NCBI RefSeq assembly: GCF_021917145.1
Contig: NC_061068.1
Location: 10,486,975-10,550,974, forward strand
Length of the DNA stretch: 64,000 nt
Source of the DNA: Hypomesus transpacificus
Taxonomy: Eukaryota; Chordata; Actinopteri; Osmeriformes; Osmeridae
Direction of reading: 5' to 3'
This document shows positions 38,347-51,904 of the stretch, in pieces. Positions within the stretch are counted from its first letter, which is position 1, and the number at the start of each line of letters is the position of its first letter. The notes beneath the pieces were generated by a model, which saw only the letters and a list, made by a program, of their open reading frames with translations, was not told where the DNA came from and searched no databases. A program made the position numbers and the translations under genes.

Positions 38347-39730
38347 TTCTTTCTCTACCCCTCCAACGTCCCCGCCAACAGCTGAAAAGGCTTGAAATCA
38401 TCCGCCAACAGACCATCTGTTATTGCCGGTTGCATTCAAATTTGGGATGGAAAGGGAAGGGGAGGTACAGTCGGGTGAGGCAAACCCTGGAGACAGCACA
38501 AGACAACTACTAAAGTAGGCCTATATTTGAATGTGTTGACTAAATGCGATGGATGGGACAGACACAAGGAAGTTATAAAACTGCAAAATAAGTTCAGGTA
38601 GACTGCTCATAGTCACTGTCAATGAAAAAAATACATTATTTCACCTGATAATAAGCTTGCATTGTAATTTAATAATTTATCCAAAATTAAGTTGACACCA
38701 TTGCTCTAGTTGAGCATGCAAAAGGCAGCCTGTATGCATGTATGTATGTATGTATCACCTCTACACTACAGCCACGTTCAACTCATTCATCACTTATTTC
38801 CTTGCAACTTTGTCACTGTCAGCCATAACAGGCAGCATGGCCAGACATGGTCTGCAATGACCTGAGGGTTAAGGAGAAATGCCGTGGTCTTTACACATGG
38901 CACACATATGGGTGAACAATAAAAAAGAGGAATTGAAGTGTGTCATGTTTTATGAGGTATTATTTTTTAATTAAGGTGCAAAGCTTTGAACAGCCTCATA
39001 AAACATATTTTTATGCTGAGGTGGAGACTGGGAACAAAAAACAAATCACAGCACCACCAAACATCCTCCTATGCATCCTATGGAGTCATTTTTGCCTTGA
39101 CCTGAACTTCTCCATTGAGTTTCTTGCAGTTATCACTTGTGTAAAGAATCAGCGGGACACACACAGAATTATTTTTGTGTTATAGAGGCACAGGGCACTC
39201 CTGTGTCTCTCCCTTTCCCATCCCTGCTGGGCCTGTGGAATAGGGGGCTGACCGGATGCTGGTGACAGGAAGTGGCTAACGCAGTCCAGATGTGGGGAAT
39301 AAGGAGACCACCCCCACCACAGCTGGAAGAGGTGGGCGACCATTAGCTTTGATTGTGAGACATTGTTGTCTAAACCCACCCTCTTTTCACATTTTGGAAT
39401 AATCAGATAGGTGTCAAAATAAAATCACATATGGTTGCATAATAGAACAATTCTGCTTTTTTTTCTTTACTAGACAAATAAGGCATACCAAATGTCAAAT
39501 CTTCTGACCAATTTGTCTGTAACAAATAACTGTGAATACATAGATGGCATGGAATATTACTTGCGTCTCAAGAACTTTTCAACATCAAAAACTTGCCTCT
39601 AAGGATTTGGCTGTGTGGATGGAACATGCTGATGCACCCCCTAGAGGTGAAAAAGAGAAGAGCACTCACACTGTTCAGTATTAAGCCCAAATGACACAGC
39701 AACAAACAAAAACTTCCAAAGTGTCTTCGT

Positions 39731-40075
39731 GGTGCTCCTCTAAAGGAATTTCAAGCTACCCTGTCCCTCCTGGAGGTTCCCTGCTGGACAAAGTAGTAGT
39801 TGATCCTTTCAGCTGGGATAGGTTTAAGTTCACTGGAACTCTTTAGGGAATACACACAGGGTATTACATTTATATATATATCTAGCTACATTCTAAAAAG
39901 CACAATTATTAAAGCTGACACACAAGATGAGGCTTTGAACTGACTGTTCATCAGCAGGAGCTTGGACTCTAGTTGTCATAGCAAACTTTGGAAGCTCTTC
40001 ACAGCATTCTCGGTTTCCTCCACTAGAGGGACCAGTGGCACAGGTTTGGACAAGTCTGGTGAAAAGAAAAAACAT
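39731..40075 (-). pseudogene. Decayed tandem copy of two timeless exons
   Basis: The segment 39912-40075 repeats timeless exon 25 (41853-41971) and its flanks: shared words include AGCTGACACACAAGATG, TCCTCCA.TAGAGGGACCAGTGGCACAGG, and a following A-rich stretch. The segment 39731-39860 resembles exon 26 (about 41608-41728): GTGCTC.TCTA.AGG, CAGCTGGGAT. Order and strand match the parent at an offset of about 1.9 kb. Read on the - strand, the exon-25 copy begins LSKPVPLVPLVEET but reaches TGA within about 26 codons and has small deletions. It lies past the functional timeless stop, so it is a dead duplicate of a gene fragment. Confidence 0.8.
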
Positions 40076-40402
40076 TGCCTTCAGCTTCCAAGATTGTAAT
40101 AAAAAATAAATAAAATAGATACAAAGATGAGAAATACGCAAATTATTTTCAAAACTTTTACTTGTTCACATGCAGATTTTACACAACATTTTACATTTGA
40201 TGCACAAATATTTCTCTCCTTGTTCAGTATCAAGGTAATCTGAAGAGGCTACAACAGTTTGGAGTATATAGTCCCAACAATTAAGTTCCTGAGGTACGGT
40301 TCTAATAATTGGGAATCCCAACACGACTGTACATTTACATACCAAATTTTAGTCAAAACAATACCAAGAATTAGGATAAAAATACAAAAAAAAAATACCA
40401 TC

Positions 40403-40408
40403 TTTATT
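40403..40408 (-). terminator. timeless: Candidate polyadenylation signal of timeless
   Basis: TTTATT on the + strand (AATAAA on -), about 515 bases past the timeless stop. Confidence 0.5.
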
Positions 40409-40921
40409 TTACTGTAAATTACACTAAAGTACTGTAAATTACACCAGAATAGACTTGCATTGACAAACTTGTTTTGGCATTTGGGGCATAGGCATCAAAA
40501 ACATTAACTGACCAATAAAACAACTCACCTATTTCTTGTAACAGTAATGAACGAAAGCGTATGAACATGTTGTATAAAGCCATAAGCACACAGCCAGCAA
40601 CAAATAAACACTCAAAAATTGATGTTGTTTTTAAATCAGATAAAGCACAGATCTTGACTGATGCTTAATGTGAAATACTAGTGATGCACAGATAAACCTA
40701 GAGATCTATCATGTGCTTTGGACTTAATTTTCAACAGAGCAGTATCTTCCTATTGGAAAATAAGATACAAGGGGATTCGTTTGCCCTCTGGGTCTTCCAG
40801 TCTTCCCCAAGAGGGCTTATACACCTCTCTGAGAAGTGTCACCCCCAACGTCTTTAGCCTTCACTCCCCATACAGCCTGTAGAGGAGTGGTAGCTAGGCC
40901 TCAAAACAGAATGTTCTACCA

Positions 40922-43900
40922 CTAGTTCTCATCTTCCTCGTCGTCATCGATCAGAACCCTTCGTCGTCTGCGCTTGGTTGGCCTGTTTGAGCCGGCAGCA
41001 GCTTCTTCGCTGCTCTCCGGTTCATTCATGGAGAGAGACTCCTCATCTGGCAGCACAAGGGACAACTTGGTCAAAAACCATTAGGCTACAAAAACTGTAA
41101 TTTTTACAATTATAATTTATTTTGGCAAACTCAAGGCATTAACGATAAAATGTCAATGTCCGTTTACAGAAACGCTCATTACCTTTCTCCTCCTCGCTGT
41201 CTAACACTCGACTTCTTTTGATGGAGGTATTTTCCTGAGGAGATCTAGAAAGACAAGGAGGACTGTCAAAGAATGTAAACAAACATATCTGTGACTTTGT
41301 GTAAGATGGATTGTATTGATGTTTTACCTCTGAGAAGCACTCTCTGAGTCTATATGTTCAACGGAAGGGAAATCTGTGAACAGAGGAACATAGTGGTTCT
41401 TAATAAATATATAGAAAAATGAATATTTTGCTGCTTGAGTAGTTTCCTACTTTCCTTTACATCAAAATTCAGTTTGAAAGTGAATTCAATGTGGGATTGT
41501 AATAATGCCCCCACCTGTGTGCTCCGCAGAGGGGTGTTTCCTCCTGCGGGCCAGTAACAGAGCTCTGAGGGCCTGGGCTTTCTGTTCATGAGAGCCTGTC
41601 TCCTCCTGGTGCTCTTCTATAGGGTTTTCAGGCTGACTTGCCTCTTCTGGGGCTTCCCTGCTAAGGCATAGGGCTGCTCTCCTTAGCTGGGGAGAGCTCA
41701 ACTTAGCTGGGATTCTCCAGAAAGATTCCTGATGGTGAAAGACATTCATACAAGAAATGAGTCACAAAGTCACAGTGTTTAGAGTGTCCAGTCTAAACAC
41801 AGCACATCACAGTGTATGAAAGCTGACACACAAGATGTCTCCATTGACCGACCTGTTCATCTGCAGGAGCCCGGACACCCAGTTTTCGAAGCAACCTCTG
41901 GAAGCTCTTTTTCTCCATGGCATCCTCTGTCTCCTCCATTAGAGGGACCAGTGGCACAGGTTGAGACAAGCCTGATTAAGGAAAAAAACTATTAAGCTAT
42001 CAAGACCGTCAGGATAAATCCTATAGATATAATAAAAAATTATGATCAGATTGAAATGTCTGTGGAATAGGGGCAAATGGAATCCAAACACCACAAAAAT
42101 CCTATACCTTCTTCCTCACGGTCATCTGCTGCTCTGTTAAGGCAGTTCTGTAGCCACAACAAAGGTCCTGACATACCTGTTATGAAATAATATATTTTAA
42201 AACCACCAAACAATTTCCAGATCACACCACCCACACAAAACGTATTGCCATATGGGTGTATATGCATTGCACACTTAAACCCAGAATGTTTTTTTGTTTT
42301 TTACCATCCTGCCGTAGGGCCCGCACCACAGTGTCCACATTGTCATTCTTCTCCAATGTGCTCTGCCTTCCTCCATTTCTTGACATTTCCCTCCCCCTCT
42401 CCTTTCCCTCTTCTTGACTCTCCTCAGAGTCATCCTCATCCTCCTCCTCCTCCCCCTCCTCCTCCTCTTCGTCCATGGGCTCCTGTGGCAGGTCCCCAGT
42501 AAGATCGGCCAAGAACTCCTCTTCCGTCTGTAAGAGTGGGAGACAGAAATGCTCGTCAGGATGCGTTTTACACTACTGTACCTAAAGGGCATTCACATGA
42601 TACACACAAGTTTGCTAGGTCAAGCACATTAAGAGAAATGCTTGCTCAGTATTTGGTGAATGTCGGTTAGTATTTTCGACCAGAAAAAAACAATGAATAT
42701 AGATGTGAGAAATTGTATCCATATGTTTTTCTTCATATCTCTTGGTTGGCAAGTTTAGGTCAACAGCCACACAAGGATTGTATCTCAACTTTATGGGAGA
42801 GGTTTGAAAACTTTGTAACCGCGGTGCTATTATTTGGCACTTTTCATGTGAACCCAGCAGATGCTACTTTCATATTAGAGACCAATTCTCCCATACACAA
42901 TACAATCACAAATATATTTGTTGTACTAAATAGCCAACTTGGCCAGGATCCTACCAATAGGATATTTAGATTTCTCTCACCATTGCTTTTCCAGAGCTCT
43001 TCCCTGAAACTGTGTTTCGACGTCTCTTCTTGTAAAGTTCCCGCCTATCCGATACCAGGCCTAAGCTGAGCAGCTTTTCCACCAGACGCGCACGGGAACG
43101 CTTGGCAGTCAGCTTTTTCAGGATGTTTCCCAGCACATCTAAAGACAGTCATACAGCATTTTTACCATAGACTTTAGGAATATCATAGCCGAACACAACA
43201 ACAAATATCAACAAAGTTATTGTATTGCTGTTTACCAACTACGTTGGTATCAGAGTTAGAATCAACAAGTGGTGATTACCATCAGAGTCTCTGTACTCCT
43301 CAAACAGCATCTGCAGCTCCTGCTCTTGTTGTTCAGTCCACAAAACAATCCTTGTGCCTTTCCTACACATGAGGAAAAATCCACAAGGTAGGCAAAGATT
43401 TTCTCCACCAAAGGTCTGACTACTAATCGATGAAGTCTGTGACATGTTTATTGCAAAACTATAAGCAGATTCACTATCACACTATGACACTGACTTATGT
43501 TTCTTCAGGTCTTTGGCGCTCTCAACCAAGCCCATCTGCACCATCTGGATCACCACTTGACGGCGTGTACGGTTGCTGTTGCTTAGCAACGGCAGCAGGG
43601 TCTCCACTATATCTGGCACTGAGGGAAGACAGTCAGCAGATCAGAGACATAATTTGTCCACACTCTGAAGTGCAGCTGTCCACATCCACATGTAAAAAGC
43701 ACTGAGAAGTCAAACGACAAACTGTAAAAAGTTATGAAATGTTGAGTTACCTCCATAGTCCCGATGAGTCTCGTAAAGAGTTCGAAGCTCCTCCTCCTCC
43801 TCTGGAGTCCATGTAGCTTTGTTATTTGACTCATCTCTGACAGACACACAGGACAACAGCATAATTTTTTTTTTTAAGATACAAAAAAGCTGACCGCACC

Positions 43901-46900
43901 ATAAAACCACAATCACACTGATATAAAGATGTACACATACACACAATGTACACACACCTGTCTTTGCTGTAGCCCTCAGTCATGTCACGGACTGCTCCGA
44001 CATTTTTCCAGAACAGTAGTTCTACATAAGCCTTGTCGTTCCGTGCCGCCAGTACAAAGAAACGATTCAGCACAAACTTGGCAAAAGTCACCAACTCCTT
44101 TGGTAGCAGAGAAAGCATTTGAACATTAGACATTTCTCTAACTGTAAAGAATTTTCATTTAGGTTCATAACTTTAACATGGTTAAAGACCTGTTTCTAGT
44201 GATGGTTACTTTATTTATTTTAGAGTAGCTTTCTTACTTTATATGCAGCTGCGGCAGGGTCGCTTAAAATCTTGTTGAAGACGCAGAAGACAGAGAGCTG
44301 GAAGAGCAGGGCCTCCATCTTCAGGTCGACTGCCAGCCGGTGCAGCATGCGTGTGATGCAGTGGTTGGTGTGGGGAGTGTTTTGTGTATACGACTTAAGT
44401 AGGAGCACGTATGGACGCACTATGTTGGAGTGGGCAAATCTGGTGGGATACATTAGACATTACAGTAGGTTGGTGATGTCACGTAATCTGATGCTTTTTC
44501 ATGTATTTACATCTGGACGAGATGATTTCTCATCTGCTTCTAAATTCCTCCCTATGCTTCAAATTCGGTTCCACTTTTCAAAGTGCACCTTGTATACATT
44601 TTCCCATCGTTTCTGTCCACCTGATCTCGAAATCGTAATTTCTGCTCCTCACCTCTTGATGAAGTCCAGGAAGTTAAAGTCAGTCTCAGACACCTGCACA
44701 GCCTCTAGCTCCTCCTCCACCTCCTCCAGCTCTGCTGCTCCATCCTCCTCCGTGCCCAGCTCTGGGGGCGGTGGCCCTGGGATTAAAACACAACACATAC
44801 CTCTTATGACAACAAACACAAACAACATGAAGCAGATTTGCATAATAATGTCTCCAAGTGTATCATCTTTAACTCAAAAACACAAACTCACTGGGCAGGT
44901 TGGCAAAAAGGATCTGCTTCAGGAGCTCAAGTTCCTCCTCTGGTTCAACATCAGTTGAACCAAATACATCCCCCTCTGGCCAGACTTCCCTAAAAGAAAT
45001 GACAAAGAAAAAGCAATCCATTAATCAAAGCCAAACAAAAGGAACTTTGGTGTGTCACCAATTCTTTGCCTGGCGGGACCAACAATTGGAGTTGAATTTC
45101 CACTGACTGACCTGGCAGCCCGCAGCAGCCCCAGAGCCTCAGGTCCTAGCCTGTTCAGGAGGGCATCCTGCACACGCACCATGGCCTCTGTTCTCTGCTC
45201 CTCCATGGGAGTCTCAGACGCAGCATCAAATGGCACAACACCCTCGGTCAGAGCCTCTGACAGCTGCAGTCAGACAGAAAAGGCAGCAGTCAGGGTCACC
45301 AGTAACTCCCGAAAGGATCACAGAACCACACCTAACCACATAGGCATTTCCACACTGACCTGAAACCCTGTAGCCCTCAGCTCCTCAGCCACAAGGCTCC
45401 AGGTCTCCTGCAGGGCCTCAGGAGTGGTTTCTGCTGCAGATGGATGCTTCTGCACATGACGCTTCCTTCGCTTCACCCGCTTTTTCTGTGTGCAGGGGAA
45501 TTGACTTAGTTAACCATCCAAACTAAAGTACCTCAACAGTTATTTATTAACTACTCTGCTATGACAAATATTCAGTTTAACATGACTTTACACGTTTCAT
45601 TGACAGGAAGCACCTCTACTCATTGTCACATCATTGAGAATTTCAGGATCTATGAAAATTCAAGTGCACAAATATCACATATCATTGCACCTCGCCCACT
45701 ACCGCTGCTTGCTCTAAGTTGACCGGTGAAAGAGCAGCGCACATCAAGATGGCTAGAAGAAACATCGGAGAGATTCAGCCATAGATGTTTGAGCCTCAGT
45801 GTCAGTCAGACCCAGACTAAGACAAGAAGACTGATTTGCTCACTGAAGATGATGTCTGTCAGTCAACCTACCCTACCAATGGGGAGTAAAACGGTTTACC
45901 TGCACAACTAAGTTGTTGCGCCCTTTGCAGAAGCGCTCCAGCATGCGCAGAAACAGGTGAGTGGACTCCACCAGGTCCTTGAGGAAGGAGCGTGGTTGCT
46001 TGGTCTCGTCAAACTTTCTCAGAAGGGTGAGGAATATCTCCCTGTATTCCATCAGGTAGAAGATGTTACCTAGATAGAGAAGAATTAAGGGAAGAAGGCT
46101 TATTCTCATAGTCACAAATGGACAAAAGAAGAAATGAATATGTGAAAAATGATGGAAAGGTAGACAGAGGTGTTGGCGTGTGATCTCACTCTTAATGACG
46201 TTGGCACTATGTCGAATGTTCTCATCAGGAGAGCGATCCATCTCATTCACTGTCAGCAGCAGCTCCTGATAGGCCTTTAAAGCCAAGTGCATCCTGGTAC
46301 ATTTCAACAGTAAAGTTGAGGAACTTAGTGTTATCTCATGGCAATGTCTGGGTCTTAAAACTCCAATAGAACACCTGTCTAATGTTTGGACACGCCATGT
46401 TGTTTTACAAAAAAAGAGAATCTTTCACAACCAATGATAGATGAACATGAACAGATTCATAACTACCAACACCATTTCCCTGAAGCCTTATTCCCTGTCC
46501 ACTCACCTGCGAGACCAGGTTGTGGCTTCCTTGCGGTCAGTCAGCATCATCTCGTAGTAGTTGGTGATGTTGCGCTCGATGAAGTGGAAGGCACGAATAG
46601 ACATAGTCTCAGAGACAAGATCAGCATGGAAACCGTTGCCACGGTTGAAGGCCATGAAGAAGCTGAGAGCCCAGAGGTAGTAGGTCTCATCATGCTGCTG
46701 GGCCTGTTCCCGGATCAACCCCTCCTGAGCAGTGGAAATATTAGGAAGCCGTCAACTACTGTACAAATTTGCTCTAAGGTAACCAGTTTGTCTAAACTCC
46801 TGAGACTCAATGGTTGAATTTTGCATACCTTGACCAGGTACATAAGGCGGTTGTAGCAGTTCTCCAAAAAGTCTATGCAGAACTCTCGCAGGAAGAGGCG

Positions 46901-49154
46901 GACATTGAGGGCTGAACGGCGTTTAGCTTCGGAGTCCCGTGCATGCTGTTTCCTCTTAGGAATACGCCGTACTGCCTTGCCTGAGTCATGTGTGTAGTTC
47001 TTAAACTGGAGAGAAAGAGAGAAAAATCATACCTGAGAACAATAAAGGCAAACAGAAAAGGGAAGGAAAATGTATATGGGCTTTTCATTTTGAAGCACAA
47101 TAATGGTGATCATTATTTATGAGGTTAATTTGGCAAAATATTCATACATTATGAAGGCCTCTGTGGTAGATCACATCATTGTCTCCGATGGACTTGAGAC
47201 CCTGAACAACGTAAGAGCCTCCAAAGCGAGAATGCCTGTAAAATACCAGCAACAAATAGGGCACATTTCAAATCTCACTTCAAGTGATCCTTGCCCCAAA
47301 AGAGTGATATCCTGCTGTCCATATCGAGCCAATCGTATTACTCAATTTAGTTTACATCCACCATTAACAATCCCCTACTCATCACCAGCTCCTATGTAGA
47401 AGTGTTTACCTGGTTCCTCTCTGTAGGGTACGGCTGCGTTTCTCTGCTTGCTCTTTCTGCCTTAGAAGCTCCAGCTCCTGGGCATCATTCTGTTTCTCCT
47501 GAACAGAGCGAGCATGGCCAGCACTCACCAGCAGCTCTGGTGTCTGAGGCAGAGAATATGTCAAACCAAACATATATTACAATAGCAGATAGAGCAAGAT
47601 CGTAATTTGCTTGTCAGCATTAGATCAAGAACATATTGTAGCAATGTTTCGACAATCATCATTCATTGTGTGTACAGCATCGATCTCACCTGGTCTCTGA
47701 ACATGAGAGAGATGACCTCCAGGACATGCATGCTCCATTGCTGCTCACTCTGGGCTGAGGCCAGGAACTTGATTAGGTCATCAAAGCCACTCATATGGAT
47801 GGCCCACAGCAACTTATCATGCACACTGGCATCATCATCTACATTCTAGTCACATGTGGTAGGAGGTAGTATTGGGGATGGGAGAGGGAAAATTGTGAGA
47901 CAAAGCCTGTGTGGTAAACTTTTTAAGACACTAAACAGTTTGAAAGCAAGGTGATCAACAAGCCACAGTGTCAGCCAATTTAGACTCTGACCTTCTCCTC
48001 GTAGGGGTCAGCTGGAACATGAAGAACATTCCTGACCAGTAGAAGAATTCTCTCTATCAGCAGGTTATCCTCTTCCTGACGCTGCTCCCAGTCCTGAGAC
48101 AAACAATCGTTTTCAAATATTTTGTTAGGTTTTAATGTTTTATGAATCATAAGAATAGCATTGAATCCATGGTGAAGAGCTTTGGAATTATGAGTTGTAT
48201 GATGCTGTGAGACATTTACCAGTTGCAGCAGGTTGTACAGTGTCTCACTCAGAACTCCAAACACTTTTTCACTGGCAAATGCCTGATGAGAAAGAACAGT
48301 AATGAGACCATTTAATCAAGAAGCAATTCAGACTCATCCATTTGTAACTTACAAGACTCCCCAGACCCCCAGAAGGTAATTTGGTTAATTGACAGTAGCT
48401 TATATGTGTAGCGTGTATGAAACTACTCCTCTTTTTAAAACAATGTATGAAATTGTATTTATTTTTATATAAGAACATACTTCCTTATAGGCCTGTAAAT
48501 ATGACATCAGTTGCAGGAAGTGATGACGGAAAGCAGGGTCATCAGGGACTTTGCCAAAACAAAGCAGTGCAGGCTGGGTAATGTTGACCATGAGTCTGTG
48601 TACAATTTGAAAAGCATGAGAACCACAATCCAACATCATTACAAATTATGTAGGAATAATTTTTCCATGTCACAAATATTTAATATGGTTCGATAGTTTA
48701 TTGGCTTGTCTGGTCCAAGATCAAATCATGTAACCAGTCTCTCTACAGAGAAGACTAGGGCCAGCAGTGGATGTTCACCTGATGCAGGCATCAAACAGGG
48801 GCTTGTCCTGACTGTGCTGTGTGATGATGGGCAGGAGATCGTTCTGAAGTATCTGGCCCGCCCCTAGCTGCTGCCGGATGTCTCGTGTGTCGTCCTCATG
48901 GCGTAAGTACCTGATCAGGTCCTTCACACTCTCTATTACAGGAACAGTGGGTTAGGTGATTTTGTACCAATGCATTGAGACTTCTGTATGAACAAACTTA
49001 ACTGCTAAAGCATTCTTATAACATGAATGTACTGGTGGCCAACTCAAAACATTGCACCTAAACAATCAGGTTCTCTGTGGTAGGTGTCTCCCTCCAGGTA
49101 CCCCAAGGCACTGCATGTTGCCAAAAGTTCACAGTTCATCATGTACAAGTCCAT
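40922..49154 (-). CDS. timeless: Timeless (replication-fork protection / circadian regulator)
   Basis: Partner of TIPIN in the fork protection complex, supporting checkpoint signalling; linked to the clock in mammals. Twenty-nine coding exons (- strand): 49058-49154, 48779-48932, 48481-48595, 48220-48282, 47992-48093, 47690-47845, 47410-47543, 47148-47235, 46829-47005, 46507-46724, 46190-46293, 45900-46069, 45360-45485, 45112-45263, 44892-44989, 44653-44776, 44238-44439, 43958-44097, 43751-43836, 43495-43618, 43280-43362, 42981-43138, 42305-42527, 42108-42176, 41853-41971, 41515-41728, 41328-41373, 41183-41244, 40922-41046. This gives 1242 residues (human 1208) in one frame. The N-terminus [20 protein letters not shown] is nearly identical to human. 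The TIMELESS domain, basic KKRVKRRKR block, acidic tracts near 655 and 970, a C-terminal domain (FWRIPAKLS) and a final basic-acidic end ([15 protein letters not shown]) are all present. All junctions are GT-AG. Confidence 0.96.
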
Positions 49155-49500
49155 ATATCAGCAGACTAATTGGGGGCTACGGTTTCACAATCTAAGAGAA
49201 AGCAAAAAGAAGAAAATTATGACGAGATTCTGATAGTGTCCGCAAATACATGATACACAAAACAATAAGTTAAAGAAATAACCAGGATTTTAATAGCAAA
49301 ACAGGACTGTTTTAAAGATCCATATATGACATTAGACAGTAGAGCTAGCTAGCCAGCAAGTAGTCGTAAACACACATTAGTTTACCTATCGAGCCCTCCA
49401 TAATTGAATTACGTACCACATCAAAACGACGAGATTTTTTCATTTACATTGCAATTGGATTGGAGACATGCATCCCGAGTTGTTGAGACTACGCTCAACT
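49155..49500 (-). other. timeless: timeless 5' UTR exons and probable promoter
   Basis: On the - strand the start exon begins after an acceptor (ACCGTAG) at 49177, leaving a 22-base leader. A matching donor (CGATAG|GTAAAC) at 49386/49385 ends a probable noncoding first exon that extends towards about 49500. The region around 49480-49550 is relatively CpG-rich and has no TATA box, fitting a housekeeping promoter. Exon 1's 5' end was not determined. Confidence 0.55.
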
Positions 49501-49976
49501 CAGGCACAATTCTCAAGACTCGCGCCTAAACAGCCCGCGTCACTAAGTAAACTCATATCCGGTCAATTTCAAGTGGCAGTATTTCAAAATAAAGGTCACA
49601 TAATAAATTAGATTTTGTAATGTTCTTACAACCTCCAGTGATTTTGAATGGAGTTTAAAATATATCTCTTGCATTCAGCTAGTCCAAACTAAACTCTTGC
49701 CTTGAGTTTAGCCAGCCTAACTAATTTATGGCCCACCGACGCAAGCTGTTTCAACGTAATTCAGAAGTAATGAAAGCGAGAGGTAAACATTTCCCACAAC
49801 TATTCTGATTGCTCTCACCCTCCTTTACACCCCCAAATTAAAAGTAGGCTAGTAGTTCAGAAGTAGTTTAGTCAGCTACTAAGTGAAGGGCTCATGAGTG
49901 ATGGGCTCACAATTGATGGTAAAAAAAACAACAACAAAAAACATAACAGTAAAAGTTTTAGGTAATAACGCCTCAC

Positions 49977-50081
49977 TTGGCCTATATTTTTGACATGCTC
50001 AGGACTTTTTTCTTGTTCCAAATAATCAAGAAGATTGGTTGTGTTTGTACTAAATTCGCTTGTTGTCACATTTCCGTCCAT
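49977..50081 (-). other. Orphan exon-like open frame
   Basis: A 35-codon - strand frame starts MDGNVTTSEFSTNTTNL and ends at a good donor (GGCCAA|GTGAGG). Composition is protein-like (hydrophilic, then LLDYLEQEKSPEHVKN). Its ATG lies in a 9-bp perfect hairpin (50074-50082 with 50089-50097). No downstream exon was found, and splicing to the timeless start exon would not keep the timeless frame. It could be an untranslated or upstream-ORF exon of timeless, a remnant, or chance. Confidence 0.25.
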
Positions 50082-51160
50082 GCTCAAACATGGACGGCAA
50101 ATTCGGAACTTTGAAATGCGTTGTACTTTGAAGGTTTGCAACAGACAGATACATTTTAGGACGAGTTTTTCTTAAAGGGCTACACCATATATCCATTTCC
50201 ATCCGCCAGTTGGTCTACATTGTGCCGATATTATTGCACTTCTCAATCGTTTTTGATTGGCTTTTTGAAATAAATTCAGTCTGACAAAAAATATTGTTAG
50301 GCTTCTACGAAACATCAGGAACTGTAGTCCACTCAATGTAACACGTTTCCAACCCTGCAGTCAATGGCAAGGCCTTTTGCTAAAAAAAATGGTCGAAGGA
50401 ACCCCTGTCCAGTAACCTTAGGCATATTGAACAGGCTTCTCGTCTGAGTACGCTAAAGCAATACATCTACCAACAAGAATTAACGGAGAGAAGGCTGCGT
50501 TTAATAACACGCAAAATTCACATCACGGTTAGGCCTGTGCATGTTATAACATTTTGACTACAATCTCTTATTTAGAATATCTTGGACCGTTTTTCTTACC
50601 TCTTTACAACTGAGCACCGGTTATCTGTTTTTTGTAGGTTATTTTCCCGAAGCTTTACTCAAAACACACCCACAATCATGAAGACCTAAAATAATACAGT
50701 AAGACTGTGCGCATATTTAGACTGCTCTAATCGTACGACAGGGGTTCCATTGTGAAATCTTGTAGCCAAAATGTAACATGGTTACACCCACTTACACCCA
50801 CTTTTTTTGCTGTGCAACATTTACTGTAGATACGGAGTTGTTTGCGTGAAATAATTTTGTGTCTGTAAGACTCATAGTCAAAAATAGTTTCTTAGTACAC
50901 TGCCAATATCCCTAAGATCAGACCAACGTTGGTTTCGCCTAGAAGTCACATCAAGGTCTGCGTGACATCCGACGCTCTGCGCTTCAACTAAAGGGAATTG
51001 TTCAGTGTCTGAACAATTTCACCTGCAAGGCTATTTAGACAACCTATTTCACATGGAGGAATGTCTTTCTGTAGATTCGTTAATGTAATTACGTATGTGC
51101 AGTGCAATATAAGCAGACATAGTCTTTCACATGACAACTATTTTATTCCTTGACCTGAGC

Positions 51161-51355
51161 AATGACAGATGGCTGAGCGGTGAGGGAGTCGGGCTAGTAA
51201 TCAGAAGGTTGCGGGATCGATATCCCGCCGTGCCACATGACGTTGTGTCCTTGGGCAAGGCACTTCACCCTACTTGCCTCAGGGGGAATGTCCCTGTACT
51301 TACTATAAGTCGCTCTGGATAAGAGTGTCTGCTAAATGACTAAATGTAAATGACA
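51161..51355 (+). mobile_element. tRNA-derived SINE, + orientation
   Basis: The head resembles a tRNA gene promoter: A-box-like TGGCTGAGCGG and B-box-like GGTTGCGGGATCGATATCC. The body contains CTTGGGCAAGGCACTTCACC, and the tail TCGCTCTGGATAAGAG ends in AAATG repeats, a form common in salmoniform-type fish. AATGACA flanks both ends (51161-51167 and 51349-51355) and may be the target-site duplication. Confidence 0.85.
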
Positions 51356-51904
51356 AGTGCAAACTTGGTTCAGGTTAAGTCTTGTTAGTTATGTATGGAC
51401 ACCGGAATGAAGTTGCGGCACTTGACTTTAATTGTAACTTCCTTCTTTTATTTTGGTCTTGATGGAGTGTCGAACAGTAAATCACATTAAGAGATTTCCG
51501 TGGACGTAGCAATAGTCCATCTCAATATTAACTGCAGTCTGTTGGTATGAAAAGTGTTTGGAGAATAAATGTTTATTTGTCTCACAATTGTGACACACGT
51601 GTGCGTGCAGGAAGCAACAAAACTAAGAACACACACGCATGCAGGAGTGTTCACCTGAGAAAGTTGTTCTCTGCATGTTCCCATCCATGATGTCCTTCCT
51701 CTGAGGGCAGCAGGGGTGTGGGCACCTATTCCAAGTGCTCATGCCCATGTCTTAGTCAGGGACAGAGCAGGAGAGAAATCTGTTCTTGCTCTGCATGTTT
51801 TTGTACCAAGGTTCTTTGTGGAGGAAACCCATATGAACACACACACAGAAAAGCCCTCAGTGCCAACGTGAGGGCTATGTGGGAATCAATACATTTCCAT
51901 TTAT

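Larger units (their letters stand above)
30447..39730. other. Long noncoding stretch: tmem198b 5' intron/promoter and intergenic DNA
   Basis: No coding exon recognised in about 9 kb. Contents: (AG)n at 30918-30989, (AT)n at 32857-32882, a purine-rich GA stretch about 33770-33860, a 27-G tract at 36958-36984, a - strand splice donor at 37851/37850 suggesting a tmem198b noncoding first exon, and a 23-C tract at 38324-38346. If the donor is real, intron 1 of tmem198b spans about 7.4 kb. Confidence 0.5.

Noticed and set aside
42222-42592. Acidic and basic open frames over 42222-42592
   Set aside because: One is timeless exon 23 itself; the others are shadows of its GAG-rich acidic tract in other frames.
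51164-51240. Possible tRNA gene
   Set aside because: A-box and B-box words are present, but the cloverleaf is degenerate and the sequence continues into a SINE body with a second inverted copy nearby.
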